Counted from the first letter of the stretch, positions 34,202 to 45,120 are shown. The stretch is DNA of 64,000 bases from DAITBA01 sp036824005 (GCA_036824005.1 DAITBA010000018.1:1-64000), one strand, 5' to 3'. Notes: generated from the letters alone by a model not told the origin. Numbers and translations: made by a program.

Positions 34202-34822
34202 ATGCCCTTGGCACCCAATAAGAAAAAGGAGGACCCGGACCAGCGGGACGCGAAACTGGAGGCGCGGCTTCGGCTGTTGTTGGAAGGCATCGTCATCCAG
34301 GACGAGTCTGCGCTGGCGGATTTTTACGACGCTACCGTGGGCAAGGCCTATGGATTGGCGCTGCGCATCACGCGCCAGCCCGAAGCGGCGGAGGAAGTCG
34401 TGGAAGACGTGTACTTCCAGGTATGGCGCGATGCCGCGCGCTTCGACCCCGCTCGCGGCAAGGTACTGACCTGGCTGCTGACGATCTGCCGCAGCCGGGC
34501 ACTGGACTACCTGCGGCGCAAGGACGATGCCGAACTCCACCCAGATCCCGACGAGTTCCAGTCCGAATTGGCGGTGGAAGGCTCGGACCCCCTGGACATC
34601 CTCCAGGCCACGGAATGCGCCGGCGCGATCCACAAGGCGCTGGCGAGCCTGGGACCGTTGCCGCGGCAGTTGATTTCGTTGGCATTTTTCCGCGGCCTGA
34701 GCCACCAGGAGATCGCGGACCATTGCAAGATGCCCCTGGGCACGGTCAAGACGACCATGCGTCGGGCTTTCGAGCAGATGCGGGCCGGCCTGGCGGGCAG
34801 CGAGTGGGAGCCACGGCAATGA
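34202..34822 (+). CDS. ECF RNA polymerase sigma factor (RpoE/ChrR type)
   Basis: 206 residues from MPLAPNKKKED. Region sigma2 spans about 35-105 (DFYDATVGKAYGLALRITRQ and VYFQVWRDAARFDPARG), and sigma4 about 145-200 (LASLGPLPRQLISLAFFRGL, then the helix-turn-helix SHQEIADHCKMPLGTVKT). The next gene, a ChrR-like cupin protein, overlaps its stop by 4 bp and is the probable anti-sigma factor. Such pairs respond to singlet oxygen or other oxidative stress in proteobacteria; the signal here is unknown. Confidence 0.9.
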   Translation: MPLAPNKKKEDPDQRDAKLEARLRLLLEGIVIQDESALADFYDATVGKAYGLALRITRQPEAAEEVVEDVYFQVWRDAARFDPARGKVLTWLLTICRSRALDYLRRKDDAELHPDPDEFQSELAVEGSDPLDILQATECAGAIHKALASLGPLPRQLISLAFFRGLSHQEIADHCKMPLGTVKTTMRRAFEQMRAGLAGSEWEPRQ

Positions 34823-35286
34823 GCAAGGACAGAGTGATGGACGAAGAAGCGCTGCCGGACGATATTCGCGACCAGTTGCTGGCGGCGATCGAACCGGTGA
34901 TGCCGGAAGCGGCCGCAGCGGCCGCCCTGCGCGAGCGGGTGCTCGCCCGGGTGCGTGCGGCGCCGGCGATGCTCACCATTCGCGCCGGCGAAGGCCGCTG
35001 GCAGCCGTTCCTGCCCAAGGTGCAGATCAAGGTGCTGCGCGAGGCGGATGGGTACTTGAACTACCTGATGCGGCTGGAAGCCGGCGCCCGTGTGCCGGCG
35101 CACGATCACCCCCTGGACGAGGAATGCCTCGTGCTGGAGGGCGAGATCAACATCGGCGATCTGGTGGTGCGCGCCGGCGATTACCACGTGGCGCCCAAAG
35201 GCGTGCACCACGGCGAACTGGAATCGCGCAGCGGCGCGCTGCTGTTCCTGCGCAGCGCCATCCCCGAGATGGCGCAGATGCTCTGA
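34819..35286 (+). CDS. ChrR-like cupin anti-sigma factor
   Basis: 155 residues. The C-terminal half is a cupin: VPAHDHPLDEECLVLEGEIN (about 93-112) and VRAGDYHVAPKGVHHGE. The N-terminal ~55 residues should be the sigma-binding domain. However, the zinc motif HxxxCxxC of characterised ChrR proteins is not visible; the only cysteine is in the cupin. Translationally coupled to the sigma gene (ATGA). It could hold the sigma factor by a zinc-free variant domain, or act only as a sensor. Confidence 0.8.
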   Translation: MSKDRVMDEEALPDDIRDQLLAAIEPVMPEAAAAAALRERVLARVRAAPAMLTIRAGEGRWQPFLPKVQIKVLREADGYLNYLMRLEAGARVPAHDHPLDEECLVLEGEINIGDLVVRAGDYHVAPKGVHHGELESRSGALLFLRSAIPEMAQML

Positions 35287-35293
35287 CGCCGCG

Positions 35294-37108
35294 TCAGGCA
35301 GGCAGCAGGGCGCGCAGCGCCTGCAGTTCCTCCTCGACCAGGGTTTCCTTCGCCAGCAGTTTCCGGGCGCCATCCTCCAGCACCGCGCGCCGCTGCGTCA
35401 GCAGCGCCAGCGCCCGGTCGAAGGCGGCGGTGACGATCTTGCGCACCGCGCAGTCGATCTCGCGCGCCGTCTCCTCGCTGTAATCCTTCTCCACGCCGGT
35501 GGGCACGGGCTGGCCCAGGAAGTTCGGGCGCTCCGACTCATAGACCACGTGGCCGAGCTTGTCGTCCATGCCGAAGCGCATGACGATGGAGCGGGCGATG
35601 GCTGTGACCTTCTGCAGATCGTCGGCGGCGCCGGTGGAGATCTTGCCGAAGATCAGGTGTTCGGCGGCGCGCCCGCCGAGCAGCACCACCATCTTGTTTT
35701 CCAGTTCCTCGCGTGTCATCAGGAAACGGTCTTCCGTCGGCCGCTGGATGGTGTAGCCGAGCGCGCCGACGCCGCGCGGGATGATGGAGATCTTGTGCAC
35801 CGGATCGGAGCCGGGCAGGGACATGGCGACCAGCGCATGCCCCATCTCGTGGTATGCCACCACCTCGCGCTCGTGGGGGTTGAGCACGCGGTTCTTCTTC
35901 TCCAGTCCGGCGACGATACGCTCCACGGCGACGGTGAAGTCCTCCAGGGTAACGGCCTGCGCGCCGCGCCGCGTGGCCACCAGCGCCGCCTCGTTGCACA
36001 GGTTGGCCAGTTCGGCGCCGGAGAAGCCCGGCGTCAGCTCGGCGATCTTCTCGCTACTTACCTCCGGGGCGAGCCGGATCTTCTTCATGTGCACGCCCAG
36101 GATCGCCACCCGGCCCTTCTTGTCCGGCCGGTCCACCAGTACCTGCCGGTCGAACCGGCCGGCCCGCAGCAGCGCCGGGTCCAGGATCTCGGGGCGGTTG
36201 GTGGCGGCGAGGATGACGATGCCCGCGCTCGGGTCGAAGCCGTCCATTTCCGCCAGCAACTGATTCAACGTCTGTTCCTTCTCGTCGTGGCCACCCAGTC
36301 CGAAGCCGCCGCGCGCGCGTCCAAGGGCATCCAGCTCGTCGATGAATATGATCGCCGGCGCCTTTTGCCGCGCCTGTTCGAACAGGTCGCGCACCCGTGC
36401 CGCGCCGACGCCGACGAACATCTCCACGAACTCCGAGCCGCCGATGGAGAAGAACGGTACGCCCGCCTCCCCCGCCACGGCGCGCGCCAGCAGCGTCTTG
36501 CCCGTTCCGGGCGGGCCGACCAGCAGCACGCCCTTGGGCATGCGCGCACCGAGCCGTGCGTAGTCCGATGGATTGCGCAGGAAGTTCACCACCTCCTGCA
36601 ACTCTTCCTTCGCCTCGTCTACGCCGGCCACGTCGTCGAAGGTGACGCCGGTCTTGGCTTCGACATAGACCTTGGCTTTGCTCTTGCCGATGGCCATGAA
36701 GCCGCCGCCCAGTCCGCCCTTTTCGGCCACCCGGCGCATGAGGAACATCCAGATGGCGAAGAAAACCACCGCCGGCACGACCCAGCCGAGCAGGTCGCGC
36801 AGGAAAGTGCTCTCGACGACGCCGGTGAACTTGACATCGTACTGGGCCAGGTCCTTGGCCAGATCCTGCTCGACGCGGGTGGTGATGAACTTGCTGCGGC
36901 CGTCCGGCAGAGGATTCTTCAGCGTGCCCTGGATGTAATTGTCGGTGATGGCGATTTCCTGCACCTGGCCGTTCTTGAGCAGCGTCTGGAACTCGCTGTA
37001 GGGCAGCGGCTCGACGCTGCGCGCTTGAATGAAGAACTGCTGCAGCAGCAGCACGGCGAGCACGGCGAACAGAAAGTAGCCGACGCTGAACTGAGTGCGC
37101 TTTTCCAT
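35294..37108 (-). CDS. ftsH: ATP-dependent zinc metalloprotease FtsH (second-type paralogue)
   Basis: 604 residues, inner-membrane AAA+ protease. Two membrane segments (about 9-28 and 108-127) flank a periplasmic domain. The AAA module has Walker A GPPGTGKT, Walker B IIFIDELDALG and arginine fingers in NRPEILDPALLRAGRFDRQ. The zinc site is HEMGH instead of the usual HEAGH, with the distal aspartate region TGAADDLQKVT present. Length and this variant suggest the shorter FtsH paralogue many Betaproteobacteria carry besides the housekeeping one next to ftsJ. It converges on the anti-sigma gene with 7 bp between. Confidence 0.92.
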   Translation of the reverse strand: MEKRTQFSVGYFLFAVLAVLLLQQFFIQARSVEPLPYSEFQTLLKNGQVQEIAITDNYIQGTLKNPLPDGRSKFITTRVEQDLAKDLAQYDVKFTGVVESTFLRDLLGWVVPAVVFFAIWMFLMRRVAEKGGLGGGFMAIGKSKAKVYVEAKTGVTFDDVAGVDEAKEELQEVVNFLRNPSDYARLGARMPKGVLLVGPPGTGKTLLARAVAGEAGVPFFSIGGSEFVEMFVGVGAARVRDLFEQARQKAPAIIFIDELDALGRARGGFGLGGHDEKEQTLNQLLAEMDGFDPSAGIVILAATNRPEILDPALLRAGRFDRQVLVDRPDKKGRVAILGVHMKKIRLAPEVSSEKIAELTPGFSGAELANLCNEAALVATRRGAQAVTLEDFTVAVERIVAGLEKKNRVLNPHEREVVAYHEMGHALVAMSLPGSDPVHKISIIPRGVGALGYTIQRPTEDRFLMTREELENKMVVLLGGRAAEHLIFGKISTGAADDLQKVTAIARSIVMRFGMDDKLGHVVYESERPNFLGQPVPTGVEKDYSEETAREIDCAVRKIVTAAFDRALALLTQRRAVLEDGARKLLAKETLVEEELQALRALLPA

Positions 37109-37152
37109 GATCGCGTTCCTGTTCTTTGAAAACTATAGGTCGGAAAGGACCG

Positions 37153-37284
37153 CTCACCACAGAGGACGCAGAGGTCGCAGAGGAAAACGACACTGAGAAT
37201 CGACCGGCGACGAGCGGCGCACAGCATATGGGGCTCTTTACATTGCCCCTCTGTGCTGCCTCTGTGTCTCTGTGCCTCTGTGGT
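37153..37284 (-). repeat. CACAGAG-type intergenic hairpin, copy A
   Basis: Lies between terC and ftsH. On the minus (transcribed) strand the first arm is 37284-37248, beginning AACCACAGAGGCACAGAGAC. The second arm is 37183-37153, ending CCTCTGTGGTGAG. The arms are imperfect reverse complements built from repeated (C)ACAGAG units, separated by about 64 nt. Polarity relative to transcription is the same as in copies B to D. Confidence 0.8.
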
Positions 37285-37320
37285 TCGCCTTCAGTTAACT
37301 TGGAGCCGGCGTTGCCAAAC

Positions 37321-38187
37321 TCAAGCCGTCCGGCCGGAAGCGGCCGCCCGCTCGCGGCGCAGACTGAGTATCACCGACACGGTGATGATCGCCACGACCA
37401 CGCCCAGAGACCAGAACACCGGCATCTTGCACAGATCGACGATCAGCATCTTAACGCCGATGAAGATCAACATCAGCGCCAGCCCGTACTTGAGCAGCGT
37501 GAAGCGGTCGGCATAGCCGGCGAGCGGGAAGTACATCGCCCGCAGGCCGAGGATGGCGAACACGTTCGAGGTCGGCACGATGAACGGATCGGCAGTGATG
37601 GCGAAGATCGCCGGAATGCTGTCCACCGCGAAGATGAGGTCGCTCACCTCCACCAGCACCAGCACCAGGAACAGCGGCGTGGCCCAGCGCAGCCTGTCCT
37701 TCCGGACGAAGGATTGCTCGTCGTGCAGTGTCTGCGTGATGCGCAGGTGGCCGCGCATCCAGCGCAGCACCGGGTTCTTTTCCAGGTCCGGCTGTTCCTC
37801 GGCGAACCAGTACATCTTGATGCCGGTGACGACGAGAAACGCGCCGAAGACGTAGAGCAGCCAGTGGAACTGGGCGATCAGCCAGGCGCCGACGAGGATC
37901 ATGACCGTGCGCATGACGATGGCACCGACGACGCCGTAGACCAGCACGCGCCGCTGATACTCCATCGGGATGGCGAAGTAGCCGAACAGCATCAGCCAGA
38001 CGAAGACGTTGTCCGCCGCCAGCGATTTCTCCGCCAGGTAGCCGGTGAGGAATTCCAGCGCCTTCTGGTCGGCGATCTCGCGGCCCATCGCGCCGTCCAG
38101 GCACCACCACAGCAGGGCGTTGAAGGCGAGCGCCACGCCCAACCATACCGCCGACGTGGCCGTGCTCCTGCATGGTCGCCCCGGCAA
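37321..38187 (-). CDS. TerC-family membrane protein, 5'-truncated
   Basis: 288 residues if translated from the ATG at 38187. Residues from SAVWLGVALAFN onward are a normal TerC protein (LEFLTGYLAEKSLAADNVFV, FGAFLVVTGIKMYWFAEEQP, VEVSDLIFAVDSIPAIFAIT) with about seven membrane segments and the conserved acidic EVSDLIFAVDS motif of Mn2+/tellurite-associated transporters. The first membrane helix of the family is missing. Sequence upstream of about 38152 is the antisense of a nucleotidyltransferase gene, so the first ~11 residues are not native. Possibly nonfunctional. Confidence 0.8.
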   Translation of the reverse strand: MPGRPCRSTATSAVWLGVALAFNALLWWCLDGAMGREIADQKALEFLTGYLAEKSLAADNVFVWLMLFGYFAIPMEYQRRVLVYGVVGAIVMRTVMILVGAWLIAQFHWLLYVFGAFLVVTGIKMYWFAEEQPDLEKNPVLRWMRGHLRITQTLHDEQSFVRKDRLRWATPLFLVLVLVEVSDLIFAVDSIPAIFAITADPFIVPTSNVFAILGLRAMYFPLAGYADRFTLLKYGLALMLIFIGVKMLIVDLCKMPVFWSLGVVVAIITVSVILSLRRERAAASGRTA

Positions 38188-38356
38188 GTTCGTGGCAACG
38201 AAGCTGGCGATGGCCGACCTTGCCTACGACGTGTTGCTGGAAACCGGCATCCGCATCCAGCCGCTGCCGATCTGGGAAGAGGAATGGGAGCACCCGGAGT
38301 CATGCTCCAACCCGCGCCTGCTGCATAACATCGAGCGCGAAGGGATTCGGTTATGA
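38153..38356 (+). pseudogene. MNT-type nucleotidyltransferase antitoxin, 5'-truncated remnant
   Basis: About 67 codons reading DVAVLLHGRPGKFVATKLAM and ending in REGIRL. This is the second half of a minimal nucleotidyltransferase (MNT): DVAVLL is the strand after the active site, and the catalytic GSxxxGxxxxxSDxD part that should precede it is absent. The sequence to the left is terC on the other strand, fused within a few bases (38149-38155). The stop overlaps the HEPN start (ATGA at 38353-38356), as in MNT/HEPN toxin-antitoxin operons. An ATG at 38045 opens the frame artificially inside terC. Confidence 0.75.
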
Positions 38357-38754
38357 CAGCACAGACCCTGATGGCAAAGGCGATACAGGCAGCCGCATCC
38401 GCGAAAGTGCTGCTCGATATCGGGGATACCGACGGCGCCTGCAACCGAGCCTACTACGCGATGTTCGATGCGGCTCGCGCTGCCTTGTTGGCATCTGGCG
38501 CTCCGGTCGAACGCGAGATCGTCAGGACACACAACGGCCTGATATCGGCCTTCAGCCTGCATCGGGTCAAGACGGACCGCGTGCCGGTGGAACTTGGCAA
38601 GGCGCTCAATAGAGCTGAGGAACTGCGCTGGATCGCTGACTACAAGGGCGATCGCGTCGAGGAGGAAGATGCGGCCTGGGCGGTGCGCCAGGAACAGGCG
38701 TTCGTTGACACGATGCAGTCCAGCTTGCTGCCGATGGCGCCCGATCGAGAGTGA
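38353..38754 (+). CDS. HEPN-domain protein (probable toxin of MNT/HEPN pair)
   Basis: 133 residues, all-alpha HEPN fold: ACNRAYYAMFDAARAALLAS at about 29-48, and the RNase motif Rx4-6H as R54-x5-H60 (REIVRTH). In intact pairs the MNT partner neutralises HEPN by AMPylation. Here the upstream MNT gene has lost its catalytic half and its promoter. The HEPN frame itself is full length with intact motif, so it is either silent or controlled from elsewhere. Confidence 0.85.
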   Translation: MTAQTLMAKAIQAAASAKVLLDIGDTDGACNRAYYAMFDAARAALLASGAPVEREIVRTHNGLISAFSLHRVKTDRVPVELGKALNRAEELRWIADYKGDRVEEEDAAWAVRQEQAFVDTMQSSLLPMAPDRE

Positions 38755-38877
38755 GCGAACCAGCGCGCCGGCGATCAGCAAGGGAATGGCCAAGCCATAC
38801 CCGTAGCCGGTCCTGCCCACCGCGAAGGGCGAAGTCACGACGATCCGAACGACACCGAAGGGACTGGCTTTGTGCGG

Positions 38878-39108
38878 TTACGCCGCCAACCGCTCCCGGG
38901 CGTGGGCGATCTCGCCCTTTCGTATCGATCGCAGCTGACTGGATCGGAGAGTAAGTACGGCTGCGGTTTCGCCTTGGAGAGTCAGGAACTCGACCTCAAA
39001 GGCTTCGCCCTGGCGGTGTACATGCACGATCACTCCGACGTCGCCAGCCTGCAGCGCGTGCTCTGGAACGTCCTCCGCGAGAACGACCTGATCGTGTTCG
39101 CGAATCAT
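38878..39108 (-). CDS. DUF4926-family small protein
   Basis: 76 residues: MIREHDQVVLAEDVPEHALQ, then AGDVGVIVHVHRQGEAFEVE, a small SH3-like beta-barrel pattern typical of DUF4926. Function unknown; such genes frequently follow DUF6883 genes. Here the start overlaps the DUF6883 stop by 4 bp (39105-39108), with GGAG 8 nt upstream. An antitoxin or immunity role is a guess from the pairing. Family name is from recall and unverified. Confidence 0.75.
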   Translation of the reverse strand: MIREHDQVVLAEDVPEHALQAGDVGVIVHVHRQGEAFEVEFLTLQGETAAVLTLRSSQLRSIRKGEIAHARERLAA

Positions 39109-39461
39109 GATGTCTCCTTGATCGGATGGGCAGTTATCAGTCGTGGCGCCCGCTTCCCGTGCTCGACGATCCAGACGGTTCTGATGAGCGGCGTGCGTCC
39201 GGAAGGTGTCGCGATCGGGCCGTCGACACTGTAGCGCGTGCCGTATTCGGATTCAACGCGGTTGGCTACGTGACAGGCGCGGCCATGCTCGATCAGCGCC
39301 GCAGCGAAGCGCTGCCACTCCACGCTGGAGAAGCCGAAACGGAGAAAGAACTCTGCTTTGCCCCGGCTCTTTGCCGGATTCAAGAGGTACTCGTCAATCT
39401 TCTCCCGATCGACATGTGCCAGGGCGGCGTAGGGCAAGCGCGCATTCGCGGTTGAGCTCAC
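39105..39461 (-). CDS. DUF6883-family protein
   Basis: 118 residues, GTG start at 39461. Key features: KIDEYLLNPAKSRGKAEFFL in the first half, and a second half with GTRYSVDGPIATPSGRTPLI followed by RTVWIVEHG. This fits the DUF6883 domain, seen both alone and at the end of polymorphic toxins. The start overlaps the restriction-methylation gene stop (GTGA) and the end overlaps DUF4926. Possible toxin partner of DUF4926; activity unknown. Confidence 0.75.
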   Translation of the reverse strand: MSSTANARLPYAALAHVDREKIDEYLLNPAKSRGKAEFFLRFGFSSVEWQRFAAALIEHGRACHVANRVESEYGTRYSVDGPIATPSGRTPLIRTVWIVEHGKRAPRLITAHPIKETS

Positions 39462-42400
39462 GCGGGGTCTTCCTGCTTTCCGGCGGCCGACTCCTCGACC
39501 ACCGCAATCTCCTGCTCCGTCAGCCCGTACAGCTCATAGACCAGTCGGTCGATCTGCTTGTCGGTGGCGGCGATCTGGCGTTCGGCGAGGGTCTTGTCGT
39601 GGGCGGTCTTGGCGGCGGCGAGGTCGCGGTGGAGCGTCAACGTCTGCTCGACCAAGGCGACCATTTTGTCGTGGCGGGCGTGGTCCTGCTTGTCGGAGAA
39701 GCCGATGGTGCGGATAGGCAGCAGTTCGATGAAGCGCTTGCCGTAGGACCAGTAGCCGCCCCGGAAGGGCGTGCTGATCCCTTGCAGGAACCAGTCGAGC
39801 AGCCGCGAGTTGAGTAGCCCCTGAAGATAGTGCAGGGAATGCGGGTCGGCCGGATCGCGCCAGCGCACGCCGTAATACGGGCCGTTGCCGCCGCCGGTGA
39901 AATAGTTGCCGGCATCGTCGTAGGCGTATCGGCCGGTCTGCGAAATCACCTGGACGACCAGCTTGGACGCATCGAAAGAAGTCAGATTCTTTCGATACAC
40001 GTAACCATACCAGCCGCTCCCAAGATCGCCTGCCCCACCTCTTTTCTTAAGCGTAGCTGCGTTAGCAGACAGGTAATCCCAGGTATTCGGACAGCGCCTG
40101 CGCAAGGTTTCGGTTTCGACCAGCTTCGCCTTTCCTTCGGCCAGCCGGTAGGGAAAGATCAGCCAGTGCGATGCCTGCGGACGTTCGTAGCGCCCGAGCG
40201 AGACATGGCTGAGGAAGGGCTTGAGCAGTTCCCGCTCCAGTTTCCACTCCGCGCCGTACGCATCGCGGACAAGAACATGGCCTTTCCCCGCTTCGCGAAC
40301 ATGCTCCAGCACATAAATCTTGTCGGCACTCGTCTGCAGGCCGACGAAAATGTGCGCTGCATCGCCCAGCTTGCAGGGCATCCCGGTCAGCCGCTCGCGC
40401 AAACCGCCATCGCCGCCGGCCGAGAAGTTCCATTCGCCCGACGAAAGCGACTTCGTGCCGATCTCGGCGCCAGCCGGCGGCCCGCCCTGCTGCCAGGCGG
40501 AAAGATCGGCCACGCTGTCGAAGCGGAAGGTCTTCGCCGGAGCGGCGTCGAGGAACATCAGGCAGGTATAGGTCGTCGCCCCGTCGAACACCTGCTGGTG
40601 GCCGAAGTGCACGACATGCTTCAGGTGCCTCCCTTCGGCGATGAGGCCGCGCAGCGGCTCGCCGTACTGGGCGTTGAAGAACTTGTGCGGCAGGATGAAG
40701 CCGAGCTTCCCCTTGCCGTTGAGCAGCTGCAGCCCGCGCTCGACGAACACCACGTAGATGTCGTAGTTGCCTTTGCTCGCCGCGGTGTAGCGTTGCTTGT
40801 AGAACTCGACCTCCAGCGGTGCCCATTCCTTCATGGTCTGGATGCGGATATAGGGCGGGTTGCCGATGACGGCATCGAAGCCGCTGCCCTCACCCCCTGC
40901 CCCTCTCCCGCGTGCGGGAGAGGGGGGAAAGACCTGCGGAAACTCCGCCTGCCAGTCGAAGGCGTTGATGCGGCGGCGCTCGTCCTCGTCGAGGTCGAGG
41001 CGGCCGTCGAAGAAGTCGGGGCCGATGAGGGAGTTGCCGCACTTGATGTTGCCGTCGAGGTCGGGCAGGGCGCGCTCGTGGAAGAGCTTCATCTGCGCGT
41101 TGAGCGACTCGTCGGTCTCGCCCTCCAGCACCTTCAGCAGCAGCGAAAGCTTGGTGACTTCCACCGCCTGGGCGTCGATGTCGACGCCGTAGATGTTGTT
41201 CACCAGGATGCGCTTGCGTTCCGAGGCGGTGAGGCGCCAGCCTTCCTTGGCGCGATAGAGCTTCGCGTCCTTGCCCTTGGCGTGCTTCTCCGGGTCGTTG
41301 GCGGTGTACCAGGCGAGGTGCCAGTCGAGGAGATGCTGGTAGGCGCCTATGAGGAAGGAGCCGGAGCCGCAGGCCGGGTCGAGGATCTTGAGCTTCGCGG
41401 CGTCCCGCGGAGACTGACTTTCCAGCAGCCGGCCGACGGTCTGCTTCACGATGTAGTCGACGATGGTGGTCGGCGTGTAATAGACGCCGCCGGCTTTCTT
41501 CACCTCGGGCTTTTCCTCGACTTTCGCCTGGCCGCCGGCGGTGAGGCGGATGACGCTGCCGAGGAAGCGCTCGTACACCTGGCCGAGGATGTCGGCCGGC
41601 AGCACCGAGAACTCGTAGGGGCTTTCGGGGTAGTAGAGCCCGTTGAGCAGGTCCTTGAGCAGCCTGTCGTCGACCTTCAGGCCGAGGGTGAATTCGTCCG
41701 CGCTGCCGGGCCGGCCCTTTTCGCTCCTGAAGTGGAACAGGCCGGAGTTGTAGCGCTCGTCGGCCTCGCGGAAGACCTGCGCCAGGCGCGGGTAGATGTT
41801 GGGCCCGTTGGCCAGCCCCTGCAGGCGGTTGAGCGGCTCGATGCCGCGGTCCTCGCAGATGCGCAGGAAGACGATGCGGTCGATGGTGGCCTGCACGGCG
41901 AAATTGAGCTCGCGCACGCCGATGCCGGGATTGCGCAGGGCGAGGTTCCTCGCCAGCAGGTCGCGCCATTGCTCGATCTGGGCGAGGAATTCGGCATCCA
42001 CCGTGGCGGTGCCGCGCTTGCCTCCGGCCGCGCGCGTAGCGGTCGAAGCTGCCCTTGAGCACCGCCTCCTTCGAGAAGACGGCGGCGATCTCGTCCCAGC
42101 GTTCGAGGTAGTCGCGGTAGGTGAGGTAGAGCAGCCGCCCCTTGGACGGCTTGTCGTTGGGCGCCGGCTTGGCGCGACAGTCGTAGACGGCGAATTCCTC
42201 GAAGTCGGAGAGGATGGACAGCGGCAAGTTGGCCGACCAGGCGTAGCGGCGCAGCTGGTAGGCGGGCGCCACTTCCTCCTTGATGTAGACCGAGGGCTTC
42301 TTGGCTTCGAGGAAGAAGATGCGCCGGCCGCCGATGCGGAAGCTGTAGTCCGGCGCCTTGGTCGAGCCGCCGACCTTGATGGCGTCCTCGTGGATGACTT

Positions 42401-42575
42401 CGCGGAAGGCTTCGGCGTAGTCCTGCGAGTTGTCGATGTCCCAGCCGAGCGCCTTGAAGAAGGGATCGAGGAAGTCGCGCCGCAGCAGGGTTTCGTTGTA
42501 ACCGCCGCCGCGATACGTGTCGAGATTGGCTTCGAAGCGCTCGACGAGCTGGCGGATAACGGCGGGAGCGGGCAT
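39458..42575 (-). pseudogene. type IIG-like restriction-methylation enzyme, single-base frameshift
   Basis: About 1040 codons in total. The first ~180 codons (from ATG at 42575) hold a PD-(D/E)xK nuclease pattern: D76 in APDYSFRIGG, then E90 and K92 in FFLEAKKP. The frame then shifts near 42027-42040, inside an alternating GC tract. The second frame carries the N6-adenine methylase: ILDPACGSGSFLIG (motif I) and VIGNPPYIRI (motif IV), then a TaqI-like specificity region and the closing QIDRLVYELYGLTEQEI. The architecture matches Eco57I-class bifunctional enzymes. The shift may be true decay or a sequencing/assembly error; without it the gene would be intact. Confidence 0.85.
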
Positions 42576-42734
42576 GACGAAGTATTATGCACCAACTCCC
42601 GCGACAGCGGCGGGCGGCCAGAGGTGCGGTGGCGAGCCGATATCCCTTCCCCCGCCGTCACGACACCTGCCGCTCGACACTTCGAAAGTGTAAAGTTGAG
42701 CTCTCACCACGCACAGGCTCAGAGGAGATTGAAA

Positions 42735-43169
42735 GTGAATGTTCGTTTGAAGTATCTCGCGAGCGTGTCGGCTCTGACGATCCTTGCCGCGGTGCTGCTC
42801 GCAGCGCCGTCTTACGCCGGCTCCAACCTGCTCGACGGCAAGCGCTTCACCACCGAGGAGGGCGACGCGGGCAAACCGGCCAAGATTCGCGACAACATCC
42901 TCACCTTCGCCGACGGCAAGTTCCACTCCAAGGAATGCGACCAGTGGGGCTACGGCAAAGGCGAAGTGCAGGCAACGCAGGAGAGTGATGCGATCCGCTT
43001 CGAGACCGAGACGCGCAGCGAGAAGTACGGCACGCGCCAGGTGTGGAAGGGCGTGGTGAAGGGTGATGCGATCGAGGGCACGCGGGTGATGTACCCGAAA
43101 TCCAGCTTCTTCCGTCCCAATCCCAGTCCGGTCGAGGGCTGGTTCAAGGGCACGCTCAAGACCGACTGA
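42735..43169 (+). CDS. small exported protein of unknown function
   Basis: 144 residues, GTG start at 42735 with AGAGGAG 7 bp upstream. Signal peptide of about 28 residues (MNVRLKYLASVSALTILAAV, ending APSYA). The mature part has FADGKFHSKECDQWGYGKGE and ends VEGWFKGTLKTD; it contains one cysteine and looks like a small beta-rich periplasmic protein. I do not recognise a named family. It faces the ABC exporter gene convergently with 33 bp between. Confidence 0.75.
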   Translation: MNVRLKYLASVSALTILAAVLLAAPSYAGSNLLDGKRFTTEEGDAGKPAKIRDNILTFADGKFHSKECDQWGYGKGEVQATQESDAIRFETETRSEKYGTRQVWKGVVKGDAIEGTRVMYPKSSFFRPNPSPVEGWFKGTLKTD

Positions 43170-43202
43170 GCGCCGGTTCGGCTGTCGCCGCCGGCGCAGG
43201 GC

Positions 43203-45035
<1,833 letters not shown>

Positions 45036-45120
45036 AACCTAATTCTAATGGACTGGCCAGCCGGCGACGGGCTCGCCGCAGCGGTAATGAGCGTTTGAAG
45101 GAAATCTTCTAAATTCGTGA

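Noticed and set aside
35090..37129. Open frame of about 679 codons on the plus strand
   Set aside because: Antisense to ftsH, with composition (His, Asp, Arg-rich) typical of mirror translation.
39830..42058. Open frame of about 742 codons on the plus strand
   Set aside because: Antisense to the restriction-methylation gene; no motif and no ribosome site.
42707..42730. CTCACCACGCACAGGCTCAG resembling one arm of the CACAGAG-type hairpins
   Set aside because: Only one degenerate arm is visible and no pairing arm was found, so it was not counted as a copy.
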